Assembly (NCBI GenBank): GCA_022606425.2
Contig: JAHDVF020001327.1
Coordinates: 1-64,000, forward strand
Length of the DNA stretch: 64,000 bases
Source: Lepidostoma basale
Taxonomy: Eukaryota > Arthropoda > Insecta > Trichoptera > Lepidostomatidae
Direction of reading: 5' to 3'
The position numbers were made by a program, and so were the translations under genes. Shown here piece by piece: positions 23,354 to 34,450 of this stretch. Numbering within the stretch: position 1 is the first letter of the stretch; the number at the start of each line of letters is the position of its first letter. The notes beneath the pieces were generated by a model. That model was not told where the DNA came from and searched no databases. It saw only the letters and a list, made by a program, of their open reading frames with translations.

Positions 23354-23404
23354 GTAACACCCGATGATGCCAAAAATAGATTGGCGAAACAGCTGTCGCG
23401 ATAC
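23354..23404 (+). ncRNA. Hammerhead-ribozyme-like motif, family B
   Basis: Stem I GTAACAC (23354-23360) pairs with GCGATAC (23398-23404) in 5 of 7 positions. Core CCGATGA (23361-23367; U4 is C); extra T; stem II GCCAA/TTGGC (23369-23373/23381-23385); GAAA (23386-23389); palindrome CAGCTG (23390-23395); TC, cleavage triplet GTC, after 23397. Confidence 0.5.
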
Positions 23405-23476
23405 TCAAAAATTGAATACTAAAAATTGGAACAACTTGTTGATAACTTTGTATTGTCACAACACTTATTTACATCG

Positions 23477-23523
23477 TATACAGACATGTTTCGGGAAAAC
23501 AGACTTCCCTTCTTCTGTGTATA
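23477..23523 (-). ncRNA. Hammerhead-ribozyme-like motif, family H (minus copy)
   Basis: Reverse complement has the same arrangement: TATACA (23523-23518), CAGAAGA (23517-23511), GGGAA/TTCCC, GAAA (23492-23489), CATG, TC, TGTATA (23482-23477). Confidence 0.5.
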
Positions 23524-23569
23524 GTTGATGAAATTTTTTTTTCATCAAAAAAAAATATATTTCATCAAC

Positions 23570-23616
23570 TATACACAGAAGAAGGGAAGTCTGTTTTCCC
23601 GAAACATGTCTGTATA
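23570..23616 (+). ncRNA. Hammerhead-ribozyme-like motif, family H (plus copy)
   Basis: Stem I TATACA (23570-23575) pairs perfectly with TGTATA (23611-23616). Core CAGAAGA (23576-23582; U4 is A); extra A; stem II GGGAA/TTCCC (23584-23588/23596-23600); GAAA (23601-23604); CATG (23605-23608); TC, cleavage triplet GTC, after 23610. Confidence 0.5.
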
Positions 23617-23719
23617 CGATGTAAATAAGTGTTGTGATAATGCAAAGTTATCAACAAGTTGTTCTAATATGAATACATAATAAGTCATGGCGAATATGGA
23701 AGAAAAATAAAAATTGGGT

Positions 23720-24068
23720 TGCATCTTCTTCTTCTTCAGCCTTTATCGGTCCACTGCTGGACATAGGCCTCTATCTCCTGCCAGCCGTAGCCACATTTCC
23801 CCCCCCCCCCCTCCACGGCAGCAACGCGTCGGCCCACATTTTTTGCGGCCTGCCGACGTTTCTCCTATTCTCCCATGGTCTCCACCTTATTATTTTCTGG
23901 GTCCATCTATCCTCACTCTGTCTCGCCACATGACCCGCCCATTACCACTTCAGTCTCGCTAGTCGTTCCATGATGTCCGTTATTTTTGTTCGGCGTCTAA
24001 TCTCCTCATTTCTGATTTTATCTCGGAGACTGACGCCGAGCATATGTCTTTCCATGGAACCCTTGCAT
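23720..24068 (-). mobile_element. LINE C-terminus and 3' end (common insect RTE/CR1-type)
   Basis: The minus strand decodes as MLGVSLRDKIRNEE, then LKWQWAGHVAR, RWRPWENRRNVGRPQKMWAD and LAGDRGLCPAVDR. This is a typical polyprotein end; the 3' terminus has a ttcttcttcttc run at 23726-23737. A related 3' end lies at 45826-46175. Confidence 0.75.
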
Positions 24069-24079
24069 AAGAGTGTTTA

Positions 24080-24500
24080 AATTTTAACAGTTAAAATAAA
24101 TCGATAAAACGCTTTTTTGTATCAAATGTACGAATTCTGAATTGTATTTAAAAAAAGAACATTTTATTTTTAAAAATGTTTTGCACTGCGAAGATTTCGA
24201 CAATAAGACCATAACCGTTATACTTCGATCTCCGAGTTCGTAAATGGGCTCTAAAGAGCGCAAATAAATACGGCAAAGAGAGGACATTATTATTTTCACG
24301 GTGTGATGGCAGCGGCTCATGAGCATTGAAAACACATCGGTATAATATGATGTTTTGGTAGGGTCTGAGCCGGCACAAAAAATATACCCACACGCTCGTA
24401 GGAATCCTCTATAAAAATATTTGTTCTAAGAAACGCCTACCGTTCAAATTACGTGACCTTTACTGCAGTAGCGGTTAGTGTACGTAAAAAAATGTGTACA
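24080..24500. other. Unassigned stretch
   Basis: No supported feature. Confidence 0.3.
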
Positions 24501-24509
24501 TTGATAAAG

Positions 24510-24585
24510 CTAATGTTATAAACGAAACATGTCTGTGTTAAATGAAATCAAGTGTTGTAATACTTAGTGCAGTTGTATTTATTGA
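24510..24585 (+). repeat. Family I hammerhead-like element, degraded
   Basis: ttgataaagctaatgttata, then aacgaaacatgtctgtg: core UUGAUAA, broken hairpin, GAAACATGTC. Related to 44695-44880. Confidence 0.4.
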
Positions 24586-24995
24586 AATCTTTTTTTCATT
24601 TATTATTTCTTTCATGATTTTGTAATAAAAAAAATCCTTTTCAAAATTTTGCTTTGCCTTTGTTAAAAAAATATATTTGCTTTGACGAACTACTATAAAT
24701 TCGTATTTGACATTTATGTTTTGTTTTTTCGTAAAAAAAACATAGATCGGAATTGTGGAATACCACTAGCATTATTTATTACTTGTGATTGTTTTATTTA
24801 ATGTATAGAATGGCCATTTGCTTCGTGTCTCAAAATATCAACAGTTCTTTTGCCAAGCCACCCGAAAATCTCCCATTCGAAATCTTTTCAAAACATGTAA
24901 AATTAACCCTTAAATCTATTGTAAGTGTTCTGTCCTTGGTATTTTATCTAATTTTAATTAATCCACTTTACATGCTAAGGTTCTAATCGTTTCGT

Positions 24996-25041
24996 TTTCC
25001 TGAAGATGACGTTGTATAACCTTCGGAACATGTCGAGAAAA
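24996..25041 (+). ncRNA. Hammerhead-ribozyme-like motif (CUGAAGA core)
   Basis: Stem I TTTTC (24995-24999) pairs with GAGAA (25035-25039) with one wobble. Core CTGAAGA (25000-25006) fits CUGANGA; extra T; hairpin GACGTT...AACCTTC (25008-25024) with a mismatch; GGAA (25025-25028) in place of GAAA; CATG; TC after which cleavage is expected (25034). Near-complete, with one substitution in the 3' core. Confidence 0.45.
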
Positions 25042-25109
25042 ACAAAATCTTAAGTGTAGAAAACAATGGTTGAATATATAAAAAAATCGTATTCATATGT
25101 TCGTTTTAA

Positions 25110-25450
25110 GATGTTTTCTGAAAATTATTTAAGCCGCCGCTGCAGTATCGCCCTCGTAGAACAGACAAAGCACACGTAAAACTCATTGACCAAACCATCC
25201 TAGAAATAATCGGTACGTAAGAGGGTAGTGGCGGCGGGCGCGGTGTCTAAATTATTATTACCCCGGACTCCATTCGTATAAAAAGTAATTTTTCTTCATC
25301 CCTTTCACGAAAACTGCCCCCGACCGATCTTTTCTTCTGGAAACGGTCATCGCATACCTCCATTATATTAGGTATACCTTTCTAGGTACCACTTCTCTAA
25401 GATCTTGGTCTCTGGGATCTCCTTTATATATTAGTATACATCGATTGTTT
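25110..25450. other. GC-richer non-repetitive stretch, possible regulatory DNA
   Basis: gccgccgctgcagtatcgcc at 25132 and gtggcggcgggcgcggtg at 25228 stand out from the surrounding AT-rich DNA. cgtataaaaag at 25274-25284 resembles a TATA box. No coding frame or known repeat. Function is speculative. Confidence 0.25.
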
Positions 25451-25599
25451 TTATATACTCATATATAGTCAAATGAAGAAATGAAACCTAATAAATTGTT
25501 CCATTTTTAAAACATACGATATTGCTATATCTATACATATTGAAAGTTTACTTTCGGAGTTCTTGGATATCCATGTCTTATATTATTTGTATAAATGTT

Positions 25600-25690
25600 G
25601 AAGATGGAGTTTGCAATGATTGTTGTTTCAACTACCTTGAAGATGCCTTCTGAAACGATCTTTGAAACATTGGTAAAAAAGGATACCACG
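25600..25690 (+). repeat. Possible hammerhead-like element, family J
   Basis: accttgaagatgccttctg, then aaacgatctttgaaacattg: a UUGAAGA core followed by two GAAAC words, but no clean hairpin. Confidence 0.25.
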
Positions 25691-26019
25691 ACACATAACC
25701 AAGATCCTTGACTTGATAACTTAACCAAATGTGAACAATATTACAAAAATCACATTAAAATAAGGCGATAATGCAATGTTATCTGTATTACTAAGTTAAT
25801 AGGAAAATGAATCCATAAAAAAAACACTTTAAATTATCAAAATAAAAAGTGATTTTTTATACGTTTCATGATCATGCCAAGTTATTTAAAAATTGATAAA
25901 AAAAAATTATGATTTATTTTACTTTTATAAATATCTAAAAAAACAGGATTTATTTTCGCACAAATAATTGAAGAAATTTCTTTATTTTTGAACAATTATT
26001 AAAAATCTTATATTAAACA

Positions 26020-26330
26020 ATAAATCAAACATTCGATGCTGCCTTAGCAAGGCTATACATGTCATTTCTATTAAAAATGAAAGAAATAGACTTATTCGTT
26101 CCGATAAATAACTTGAAATTATTGAACAATGATGCAATGAGTCTATCTTACATATTTTTTTACGAATTAAAACGTTTATTTTCTCGATGTTTATTCTCTT
26201 TTATGGAAAAGATATCTTTCGCCTTTTTAAGGCATTATCAAATGTATCAAGTGGGCATTTGATAATAAAAGCAAAACATGTCATTCTCGTAATTCATATT
26301 AAAACTTCTAGAAAACAGACCTTTTCATTT
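26020..26330. repeat. Family G elements, degraded
   Basis: cgcctttttaaggcattatc, then catttgataataaaagcaaa and acatgtcattctc, match the G centre and arm; the palindrome is retained. Confidence 0.5.
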
Positions 26331-26369
26331 GATTTATTGTTTGATAATGCATTAGCAAGGTGAAATACG

Positions 26370-26625
26370 TCATTGCCCATCAGTTTGCAACAATCTCCGA
26401 CAGATTTCAGATCTAAACTGAAAACCCATCTTTTTCATATTTTTATACCCAATTTAAACATTCATATTTTGTTCTACTATACTTTCTAACCAATCGCGAA
26501 AATCAGATGCAGCGTTCACATTTAGATTTTTAGATTTAAAACACGTCTTAATGTTCCCTTGAGGTGATTACATCACAAAAAACGGTGCTTTAAAAGTTAG
26601 CATATTATTATTATTATTATTGCCA
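26370..26625 (+). mobile_element. L2/CR1-like LINE 3' end
   Basis: gacagatttcagatctaaac, then cgcgaaaatcagatgcagcg, tracks 4700-4925 closely, with an att repeat tail at 26607-26621. Confidence 0.75.
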
Positions 26626-26639
26626 TAAAATAAAAGTTT

Positions 26640-27300
26640 ACTTTTATAAACAAATGTTTTCATTCAGATTAATTATTAGCAGTTATTTTTTATAAATTAA
26701 ATAACCCTAATCTTGCATTAATCCTGTGTTCCACATTTTAATCATCTTTAAATGCGATTTTTAAGCATATCCGTAAAACGCTTTCTTCAATAATGTAGTC
26801 TGATCATTTTTTTCTATTTCTTCTGAATATTGCGGTAAAAGTGGCTTTGTTCACGGAGAACGTGTATTCATGAACGACGCACATTACATTATCGGGGATG
26901 GGTAGTTTTTCTTCACTTACGTTGTCCTCTCTAGCGCAAGAACCCTTATTTAAGACCCTACTTACGTCCTTTGAATAAAACCTAATTAAAGGAGGAACCC
27001 ACTGCTACTTGCTTGGAAAAATACAAACCACGAATATATAGAGCGGTCAATATGAATACTACTCTGATCTTTCATAAAAGAACGAATATATTATGACTAA
27101 TTCGAGTAACAAGATTTTTCTTTAATAAAAAAGTTTCTTTTGATAATATAACATGTTATTAAAATAAATCGAACTCTGTGTTATAAGAAATGGGAGAAAA
27201 AAGAAAGTGCTGGGGAATGGGGAGAGATGGCCATGGACAGAAGTCATTGGAGGAGGCCAAGTCCTACACCGGGATGAGCACCGAGAATTAGTCGTAGTAA
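26640..27300. other. Mostly unassigned; possible LINE C-terminus at 27195-27300
   Basis: Around 27195-27300 the plus strand (gtgctggggaatggggagag, ggccatggacagaagtcatt) could be a LINE C-terminal remnant. The rest is unassigned. Confidence 0.3.
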
Positions 27301-27483
27301 AAAATATATTATGTACTGATTTATTTTATAAAATAAAACACGACTCCTCACGTGACTGATATGTAATATTTGATTGATTTGATTATGGCGCGTTTTCCTC
27401 GCCTTCTTTAATTTCTAGCTCCTTCTTCACCGCTCTGTCTTCACTCATTCTTTCCATGCGTCCAAACCATCTTAACGACCCTT

Positions 27484-27990
27484 TCATTAACTAACTAACT
27501 AACTAACTAACCATCACGCCATTTCCCCGGAGGGGTAGGCAGAGAGGATGGATCGCCACACTAGCCTGTCCTGGCATACTTCTCGAGCTTCCTCTACATC
27601 CATACATCTTATCATGCACGCACGTCGATTGTTCCGACTTCGAATGTGGTCGCCTTTTAGTAATTGATTAATTTGGTCATGCCATGTTTTCCTCGGTCGT
27701 CCTCGGCTTCTTTTCCCACTCACACTGCTTGTGTACAACTTTTTAACCATTCTACTCTCATCCATTCGTTCCATATGTCCGAACCACCTCAGGGATCCTT
27801 TTTTAATTTTATTCATGATGCAGTCATCTGCCTTACATTTCTTTCTTATTTCATCGTTCGGTATTCTATCATACAAGTTTTCACGCACATTCTTCTCAGT
27901 GATCTCATTTCTACGGCGTTTATCCTGCTTTCATCCTTCTTTTACCAGCTCCAAGCTTCACTTCCAAACATGAGGGTTCGCACTAGAAAG
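27484..27990 (-). mobile_element. RTE-like LINE, C-terminus and 3' end (second family)
   Basis: The minus-strand frame 27888-27514 encodes RENLYDRIPNDEIRKKCK, then LRWFGHMERMD, RGRPRKTWHDQINQL and REVCQDRLVWRSILSAYP. This is the C-terminal tail of an endonuclease/reverse-transcriptase polyprotein. It ends at the 3' terminus with the repeated word taac/ctaa. The upstream part (EMRS...) continues to about 27990. This is the best-preserved copy of a family whose 3' ends occur about a dozen times in the window. Confidence 0.75.
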
Positions 27991-27994
27991 GGGT

Positions 27995-28180
27995 TGGCAC
28001 CCTTTCATTATTTTGTTTATAATACTTTAATTCGCACCGCATTCGCTTCTTATATTTGCATTTGACACTATCATGTACTGATATAACACACATTCGTATT
28101 AGAGATCTCATTTCTACTGTATATACTCTACTTTCATATTTTTTTCCAGTTTCATGCTTCAGTTCCATATATAAAAGATA
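27995..28180 (-). mobile_element. RTE-like LINE 3' fragment (adjacent second copy)
   Basis: The minus strand reads YESRVYTVEMRSLIRMC, the segment upstream of the C-terminal tail. It is a different copy from the one ending near 27990. Confidence 0.55.
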
Positions 28181-28984
28181 TCTGTATGTGGTAATTTCAA
28201 CAATCTCCGAATCGTCAGTCGAAGAGGATACCAAGATATCCAAAACCACAATAAAATATATTATATATATATTTTTACTGTTTCCTGAACAATGATACGA
28301 AACTTCACATTAAATACGAATGAAAACATGTATAATATTTTCTAGAAGTTGTTAATAAAAAAAAACTGACGATTAATTTGTATTTTATACGACATATTAA
28401 TACCATTAATTAAAATCTTCGTAGTTATTATGTATCTTTTTATCTACGCATTTAAAATTTGAAATGTTCTAGAATTTTTACGAGAATTTCATTTATTTTC
28501 CAAACACGAACTTTGATTAAGTGGAAATATTAAATAAATAAGAGTTTTGCACCTGTGTATTTCACAGCATCTATCAATATCTGGGCTTTATTGTTTCAGG
28601 AGGCATTGTATTAGAGCCCCATTCCTCTCTCTCGCCTTTGCTTGGGGGTTTGGTAACCCATACCCCTATTTTCTCCGAGTCCAGATGGCTAAAACAATGA
28701 CCCGTATTCCACGTTGACACAATGAAAGATAAAATAATTATTGTAAGGCTTGGCGTTGTTAGATTATCTTTTTAAAATGCACATTTTTTGATAAAAATAA
28801 AAATAATAATAGAAGTGAGCCTTACAATTTAATAAAAATGACGTTTAATTAATTAATTTATTCTTAATTTAATCGCGTTTAGATACGATACAATACAAGA
28901 AAAGTTAATTGTTCAGACGAAAGATCTATTTTTGGTAAGAATACTTATTAAAGAGATTCAAGAACGGATTTCCCGATATCTTTA

Positions 28985-29100
28985 GATTGAATAATTAATA
29001 CGAATAAAAACGTCAGTTTTCTAGAAGTTTTATTATATTTAATGGGAATGACATGTTTCGCCCTTCTAAGGCATTATCAAATGTGACGAAACTTTGACTC
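28985..29100. repeat. Family G half-element
   Basis: attaatacgaataaaaacgt, then tctagaagttttattata, gggaatgacatgtttcgccc and ttctaaggcattatcaaatg: one arm only. The minus strand has UUGAUAA, U, GCCTT AGA AGGGC, GAAACATGTC. Confidence 0.65.
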
Positions 29101-30099
29101 GTTGCAGTTTATATACACTAGTAAATGGAGCAGAATATGGTATTTAACGAAAATTGATGTGACTTTATACATTTTTAACAAATAATTATTTGGGTAGGTC
29201 CATAAATATTGGAAAGTGTTTCTTGGAACTCGTTAAGAAATTTTTTGACAATGATTACATGGTTAGGATACAGAATGATATTATGTACATTAGTTATTTG
29301 AGGTAGTACGAAATAAAATGTTTCCAAGAAAAACATCTTCTTACAAACTGTTTACAAATGATTTTACATATTTCAGGGTGACTAATGATTCTCAGTATTA
29401 TATATGTAGAAAATAAAATCGCCATCCTGCGGTCGTCGACTAAATCGATGTATTCTGCTCTTCTGCAGAATCAAGAGTTCTTTGAATCTAATTATATATC
29501 GGAACTACATTAAAGAGTGGGGATGAATATATGTAAGTTTGTTAATTGGTTAAAGTTCAATTAGGGTTTTTGTTTTGCTTATTAATTTCTAATTGTTCCA
29601 ATAGTTTTAGGGTGTACCCTTTATTATGAATGTGTAGCGGAATTGCTACGTTATTTGGATTGGGTAGTTCCTAGATTATTGTAGGTACCTAGTTTACCAA
29701 TCACCGTACATCTGTATGGTTGAAGAGAGTAAAAAGTAATGATCCTTTCATTATTTTATTCATTATGCCTTCATTTGCTCGGCATCCACTTATACTATTT
29801 ACATTTGACACATATCAGATCCAAATTTACTAAGCAGTCGTCTAAGAGATCTAAATACTTCTATAACTATTCTTTAATTTTTTTAGTTCCAAGCTAAAAT
29901 TTCTTACACAAGGATCGGTACAATAACATCACTGTGTATTGCTATCTAAGCTTTTTTGGATAGACTGTTGCGATGACAAGTGTATTATTCACTTTATTTT
30001 GCCTGCCCCAACGCTTCTCTCATTTTATATCTCCACTAGTCCATCCTTTTCATTGTTCGATTAGCAATAAATTATGGTAATTGTATCTTATTGAAAAAA
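29100..30099. other. Mostly unassigned; decayed RTE-like 3' piece near 29740-29960
   Basis: Near 29745 cctttcattattttattcat and later words resemble 7400-7640. The rest has no supported feature. Confidence 0.35.
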
Positions 30100-30489
30100 T
30101 TACTACTTCTTCTTCTTCAAGTGCCCTGTCGGGTCCCTCCAACGTTGGCGATCACCTCGGCGAACCTGTTCCTGTCCTGCGTCGCTCGGAACAGCTCCTC
30201 CACACTTCGGATGCCGGTCCACTCCCTTGCGTTTCGCAGCCAGGACATTTGTCTCCTTCCGGGCCCTCGGCGTCCCTCAATTTTCCCCTCCAATAGCAGT
30301 TGGAGAAGGTGGTACTTTTACTTTACTCATATGACCCAGATGTGAGATCTTTCGAACCTTGATAGTTGATAACAATTCCCTGTCAACTCTAGCTCGCCTC
30401 AGGACTTCGGTATTGGTAACCATCTCTGTCCAAGGAACTCTGAGCATTCGGCGATGGAACCACATTTCAAATGCTTTCAGTCTGTTCAT
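30100..30489 (-). mobile_element. 3' fragment of the same RTE family
   Basis: The minus strand reads MNRLKAFEMWFHRRMLRVPW and then VLRRARVDRELLSTIKVRK, closely matching the C-terminal part of the element at 9536-12189. It ends in a TTC/GAA run at 30107-30118. Severely 5'-truncated. Confidence 0.8.
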
Positions 30490-30499
30490 GAATAAATTA

Positions 30500-31065
30500 C
30501 TAATGTTAGAAAATGTATTTTGTTATGAGTAGAAAATAACAGTGTTTAAAGTTATAAAAAAACGTGATTTGAATTAGTTTTACTGATGAATTAATTTTTA
30601 AGTGTTATTTACCATCATACAAAACGTGTCGTTAAACCGAATATTTCGTTCTCTAAGGACTAAAAACATCTCTCTGTACATCATACCAGTCTCTGAGGTT
30701 TAGCAATAATGAGATCAGGTGCTTTAGAGAACCGCATCCCTCGTTAATCTTTCCTGGACTTGTAATATATGTCCGAGGTCGTTCTGTTATTAATGTGCTC
30801 GTTGCCACTTTATCTAAAGTGCGCGCGGTTTTTGGAACGCTGACTTCCTAACTCTAGATATGCGATGCCTTCATTCAACTTTCAAGCTTAGAAAAAAATA
30901 CTTCTTCTTCTTCTTAGCTTAGGTCCTATGACCTACTTGTGACGGTGAGCACTTCTGACGTAATGACATCCTGACATTCCTGCATCTCTTCGGTGACCTT
31001 CCTGTTAGTCTCTAGCTGCTTGCGTTTTATCTTTGACAATTTCTGCAAAATAAGTTTTAGTTTTT
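30500..31065. other. Unassigned, with a short LINE-like 3' end at 30900-31030
   Basis: A cttcttcttcttagcttagg start resembles a minus-strand LINE 3' terminus; no protein signature could be confirmed. Confidence 0.3.
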
Positions 31066-31069
31066 TTTT

Positions 31070-31395
31070 TATCAATTAAAACACTGTTTTTTCCACTTTT
31101 GAGTTTATTTTTCTCGACAATTTTCGAAAGCTTACACCTTCATTATCGGAAGAATGATATAAACTAACCAAAATTATTACAAACTGAGTGACAACATAGA
31201 ATTATATATAACATGTGTTAGTTAACTTGGCTAGTACTAGGGATATTACAATAGACATATCAATGGGTTAAATTTTGAAAGAATTTTTAGATGAAAGTAT
31301 TGAGTTGAGGGTGTTTTATTGCTCTATGGTAAAAATAAACTCAAAAGTTGAAAAAATAGTGTTTTAATTCATAAAAATTCGTCATTGTGGAACTC
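31070..31395. repeat. Family A element
   Basis: The minus strand from 31150 has CCGATAA, TGAAGGTGTAAGC, TTTCGAAAATTGTC, GAGAAAAATAAACTC and AAAAGTGGAAAAAACAGTGT. The last three words recur at 43370-43415, 52185-52350, 57325-57345 and 62325-62355. Confidence 0.55.
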
Positions 31396-31599
31396 CACAG
31401 CGTTAAGTTTATCTAAAATTATTATTGATTTTTTAAAATAAATTTAACAAAACTGTTTTGTAAAACGTTAGATAAACAACCACCGTCCGAAATTGATTAC
31501 CACTGCAAATAAGAGCATTTAAAAATAGTATCATAATTCTTGTTATGTAGAATAAAATGTTCAAGATATGTTGGCCCTAAATTTGTGTTAAACAGTGTT

Positions 31600-31880
31600 A
31601 AATACCGTTTTCTGGACTGTGATAGGCGGCCAAGTATGTCACTACGGCTATGAATCGGTACTCAGCCTGAGACGGAACCTTAGTATGCATGGTCTCCTGT
31701 GGATAGGAGTTAGCGAGGCAGACCTAGAGTCACCTTGATAATAATCCCGAAGGACGAGGTTAAGGTGACAGGCCTCACTTGGGATGGTGTTAGGCATCAA
31801 GCGTTTGATAGTCGTGTAGAAAAGGATCCTTGATGACTATACACAGGATACTGTGTCGACGATAACACACTCATTCCGTA
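31600..31880. repeat. GC-richer segment, unclassified
   Basis: ataggcggccaagtatgtc, tgagacggaaccttagtatg and cgaaggacgaggttaaggtg do not resemble the other repeats and contain no long frame. It may be a SINE or a processed non-coding RNA copy. Confidence 0.25.
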
Positions 31881-31964
31881 CAAAAAAATACTTAAGATAT
31901 TATGGCTCTTTGGTACGGATATGTGATAAATTAAAAAAATAACTTTATATAAATAGTCCATTAT

Positions 31965-32222
31965 TTTGGCCGAAACATTTTAAACTGTTAAATTAAATAA
32001 CTTTGTTTTTGTATCACAATTGTATTTAATTTTACGCGACAGCTGTTTCATCAACCTATGTTGACATCATCACATTGACAAAACCATCAAACTATGTTGA
32101 CATCATGATTGTAGCACCTAATCATGTCAACATAGGTTGATGAAACAGCTGTCACGTAAAATAAAATACAATTGTGGTATTAAAAACAAAGTTATTTAAT
32201 TTAACAGTTTAAACTTTAATTA
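31965..32222. repeat. Family B inverted dimer
   Basis: Arms: ttaaactgttaaattaaata ... ttatttaatttaacagttta. Plus copy: CTAATCA core, GTCAAC/GTTGAT hairpin, GAAACAGCTGTC near 32121-32155. Minus copy: GTGATGA core, same hairpin, GAAACAGCTGTCGCG near 32042-32075. Each has one or two core changes. Confidence 0.7.
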
Positions 32223-32763
32223 GTTTTCTAATTAAAATGTTCAGAAATATGGATAATGCCGCATTCCTTTTTTTGGTGTAATTAACATTATATAATATTC
32301 GCACAACTGTTCATTAAGAAAACATAGATTCAGATAAGCATTTATTCTGAATATACGATATTACGTAAAACAACGTTACATTACGTAATTTAAGCTACTG
32401 ACGCGTCACAATGGGAATTTTGATCAAACATTTAGTAGACTTTTTATTCAAACTTATCGCATTTAACTAGAATAAATGGTTCAAAACGACTTTGCTAGAC
32501 TTTTATGCGAATCCCAGATAGCTATTTTTTTAATAAAGCTGAGATGGTGGTAGTTGTATATTTGGCTGATCACTAGAAAACTGTCAAAAGATATTGGCGG
32601 AATCGGCTTACTGAGCTCGGGTATGGGCGGATTACCGTTATTTTTCTGTTTTAGGGTTGCTCTCGTATGAAAATGGCACAAAAAACAACGATGGCGTCCG
32701 GTTAACATTTTTAATGCGTTGAATTACAATCCGACTTTAAGAAACTTTTAATAAATTAACAAA
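32222..32763. other. Unassigned stretch
   Basis: No supported feature. Confidence 0.3.
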
Positions 32764-33115
32764 ACTAACTAACTAACTAACCATCACGCCATTTCCCCGG
32801 AGGGGTAGGCAGAGAGGATGGATCGCCACATTGCTCTGTCCTGGCATACCTCTCGGGCTTCCTCTAAATTCATGCGTCGTACCATGCACGCACGTCGATT
32901 ATTCCGACTTCGAATGTGACCGCCTTTTAGTAATTGATTAATTTGGTCATGCCATGTTTTCCTCGGTCGTCCTTGGCTTATTTTTCCACTCACGCTGCTT
33001 GTGTACAACTTTTTAATCCATCCGTTTCATATGTCCAAACCATCTCAGGGATCCTTTTTTAATTTTATCCATGATGCAGTCATCTGCCGTACATTTATTT
33101 CTTATTTCACCGAAA
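32764..33115 (-). mobile_element. RTE-like LINE 3' end (second family)
   Basis: The minus-strand frame reads MYTSSVSGKISQGRPRKTWH, then NNRRACMVRRMNLEEAREVC, nearly identical to the copy at 27514-27888, with the same 3' terminus next to an actaactaac tail. 5'-truncated. Confidence 0.75.
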
Positions 33116-33199
33116 GAAAAGAATAGATAATACTGAGAGTAATATAAGAAGAAAATAGATAATACTGAGAGTATTAAAATGTACATAAAAATAAAAAGT

Positions 33200-33405
33200 C
33201 GATTTTCGTGGCAGAGTGGTAAGAGCTCAGACTTCCATACAGGTTTGATTCCCGTTAGATTCCCGTTCGATTCCCGTTTCAGATTCGATTCCCGTTTCAG
33301 GTTCGATTCCCGGCGATGGCAGTGTGGTTATCACAATGTCTTTGGTCTGGTGTAGAATTCACGTAACAATAAAATGGCGATAGATTGGCGAGAGAAGAAT
33401 TTTTT
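33200..33405 (+). repeat. tRNA SINE with an amplified B box
   Basis: Head cgattttcgtggcagagtgg, then gattcccg repeated five times between 33246 and 33312 instead of once, then the normal body (gcagtgtggttatcac, tttggtctggtgtagaattc). Confidence 0.75.
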
Positions 33406-33469
33406 GTTGGCAATTGTGATTCTTCTTTCGATTTCCTTGTGATCTTCGTTTTCTTTTGTTATAACCAGC

Positions 33470-33830
33470 CAAGGTAAGTGAGTCCTCCACCATCTTGTAT
33501 CTATCCTTGAATCTGATGGTTCGCCGTGAGTTATGGGGTTACATTCCTGGTTTGTTTAGTTATTTTTGTCATTTCTTCGTTTATCTCTAAATCCACCTCC
33601 TTGGCTACTGTCTCTAAAGGCTTAAATACTTCTTGTACGGCTGCTAAGGATCTTCCTGCAATGTTAAGGTCGTCTGCATATCCTATGATCTGGCTGCTTT
33701 GAATGTATGTGTTAGAATTCGTGTTAAGGTGGTAAGTTTTCCTTATGGCATATTCCAAACTCAGGTTAAAAAGTGTTGGGGCTAAACCATCACCTTGTTT
33801 GAGACCCTTTGATACCATGAATTCATCTGT
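33470..33830 (-). mobile_element. Non-LTR reverse transcriptase fragment, other family
   Basis: The minus-strand frame 33818-33531 encodes MVSKGLKQGDGLAPTLFNL, then SQIIGYADDLNIAGRS: RT motifs with a YADD active site. The GDGLAP and GYADDLNI words differ from the RTE at 9.6-12.2 kb. Confidence 0.75.
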
Positions 33831-34133
33831 GAGCTATCAAATGTAATAAGAATCATTATAATAGCTAAAATATATTGTATTCAATAATTGGGTTCAAACG
33901 ACCTAATGAACGAATGAATGCCGTATACAAAAATAAAATTCTTGGAATAAGGAATACAAAAAAAAATCTAGGAATTGAAGAACATCGCTGTGTATGTTCC
34001 AATTTATTAAATATCAAATTAATTAAAATAGAACACAAACGGCGTTGTTTTTCATATCCACGATTTTACAATGGGATTCCAAAATGTTAATACCTTAACT
34101 TTCAGTAAAACATAATATATTTAAAAATAACTT

Positions 34134-34450
34134 TTGAAATATCTACGTCTTCTTCCGGTGCCGTGTCAGGTCCACCCAACGTTGTTGTTCATTGCAGCGG
34201 AAGTATCTCTGTCCTGCGCCACTAAGAATAGGTTCTTAACACTGCACATTCTTATATTTCGCCACCAGGACAACTGCCTTTTACTAACTCCTCGATGTCC
34301 CTCTCTTTTTTGCCCATGCTTATAAGCCGAGGGTGGTATTTTTCTCTCCTTAGCGTATAAACCAAATATATCTTTCTAACCTTCACACTCGACAAAAGCT
34401 CGCTATTGGCTAGGCAGAAGATGGTTACGAGCTTCTGAACCGATCGAAGC
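34134..34450 (-). mobile_element. Degenerate 3' fragment of the same RTE family
   Basis: Minus-strand remnants (ANSELLSSVKVRKIYLV, then LRREKYHPRL) correspond to ELLSNVKVKKVSYLGHVLRGEKY in the 9.6-12.2 kb element. Older than the other copies. Confidence 0.65.

Larger units (their letters stand above)
23465..23690. repeat. Family H inverted dimer
   Basis: acacttatttacatcgtata ... and its complement frame two identical hammerhead-like motifs around a 40 nt AT-rich centre. The right tail resembles the tails of other elements (gtcatggcgaatatggaaga). Confidence 0.75.

Noticed and set aside
23790..23815. C-rich run as a structured site
   Set aside because: A homopolymer within a LINE 3' end, likely slippage.
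27664..28065. 133-codon plus-strand frame
   Set aside because: Antisense of the LINE C-terminus on the minus strand.
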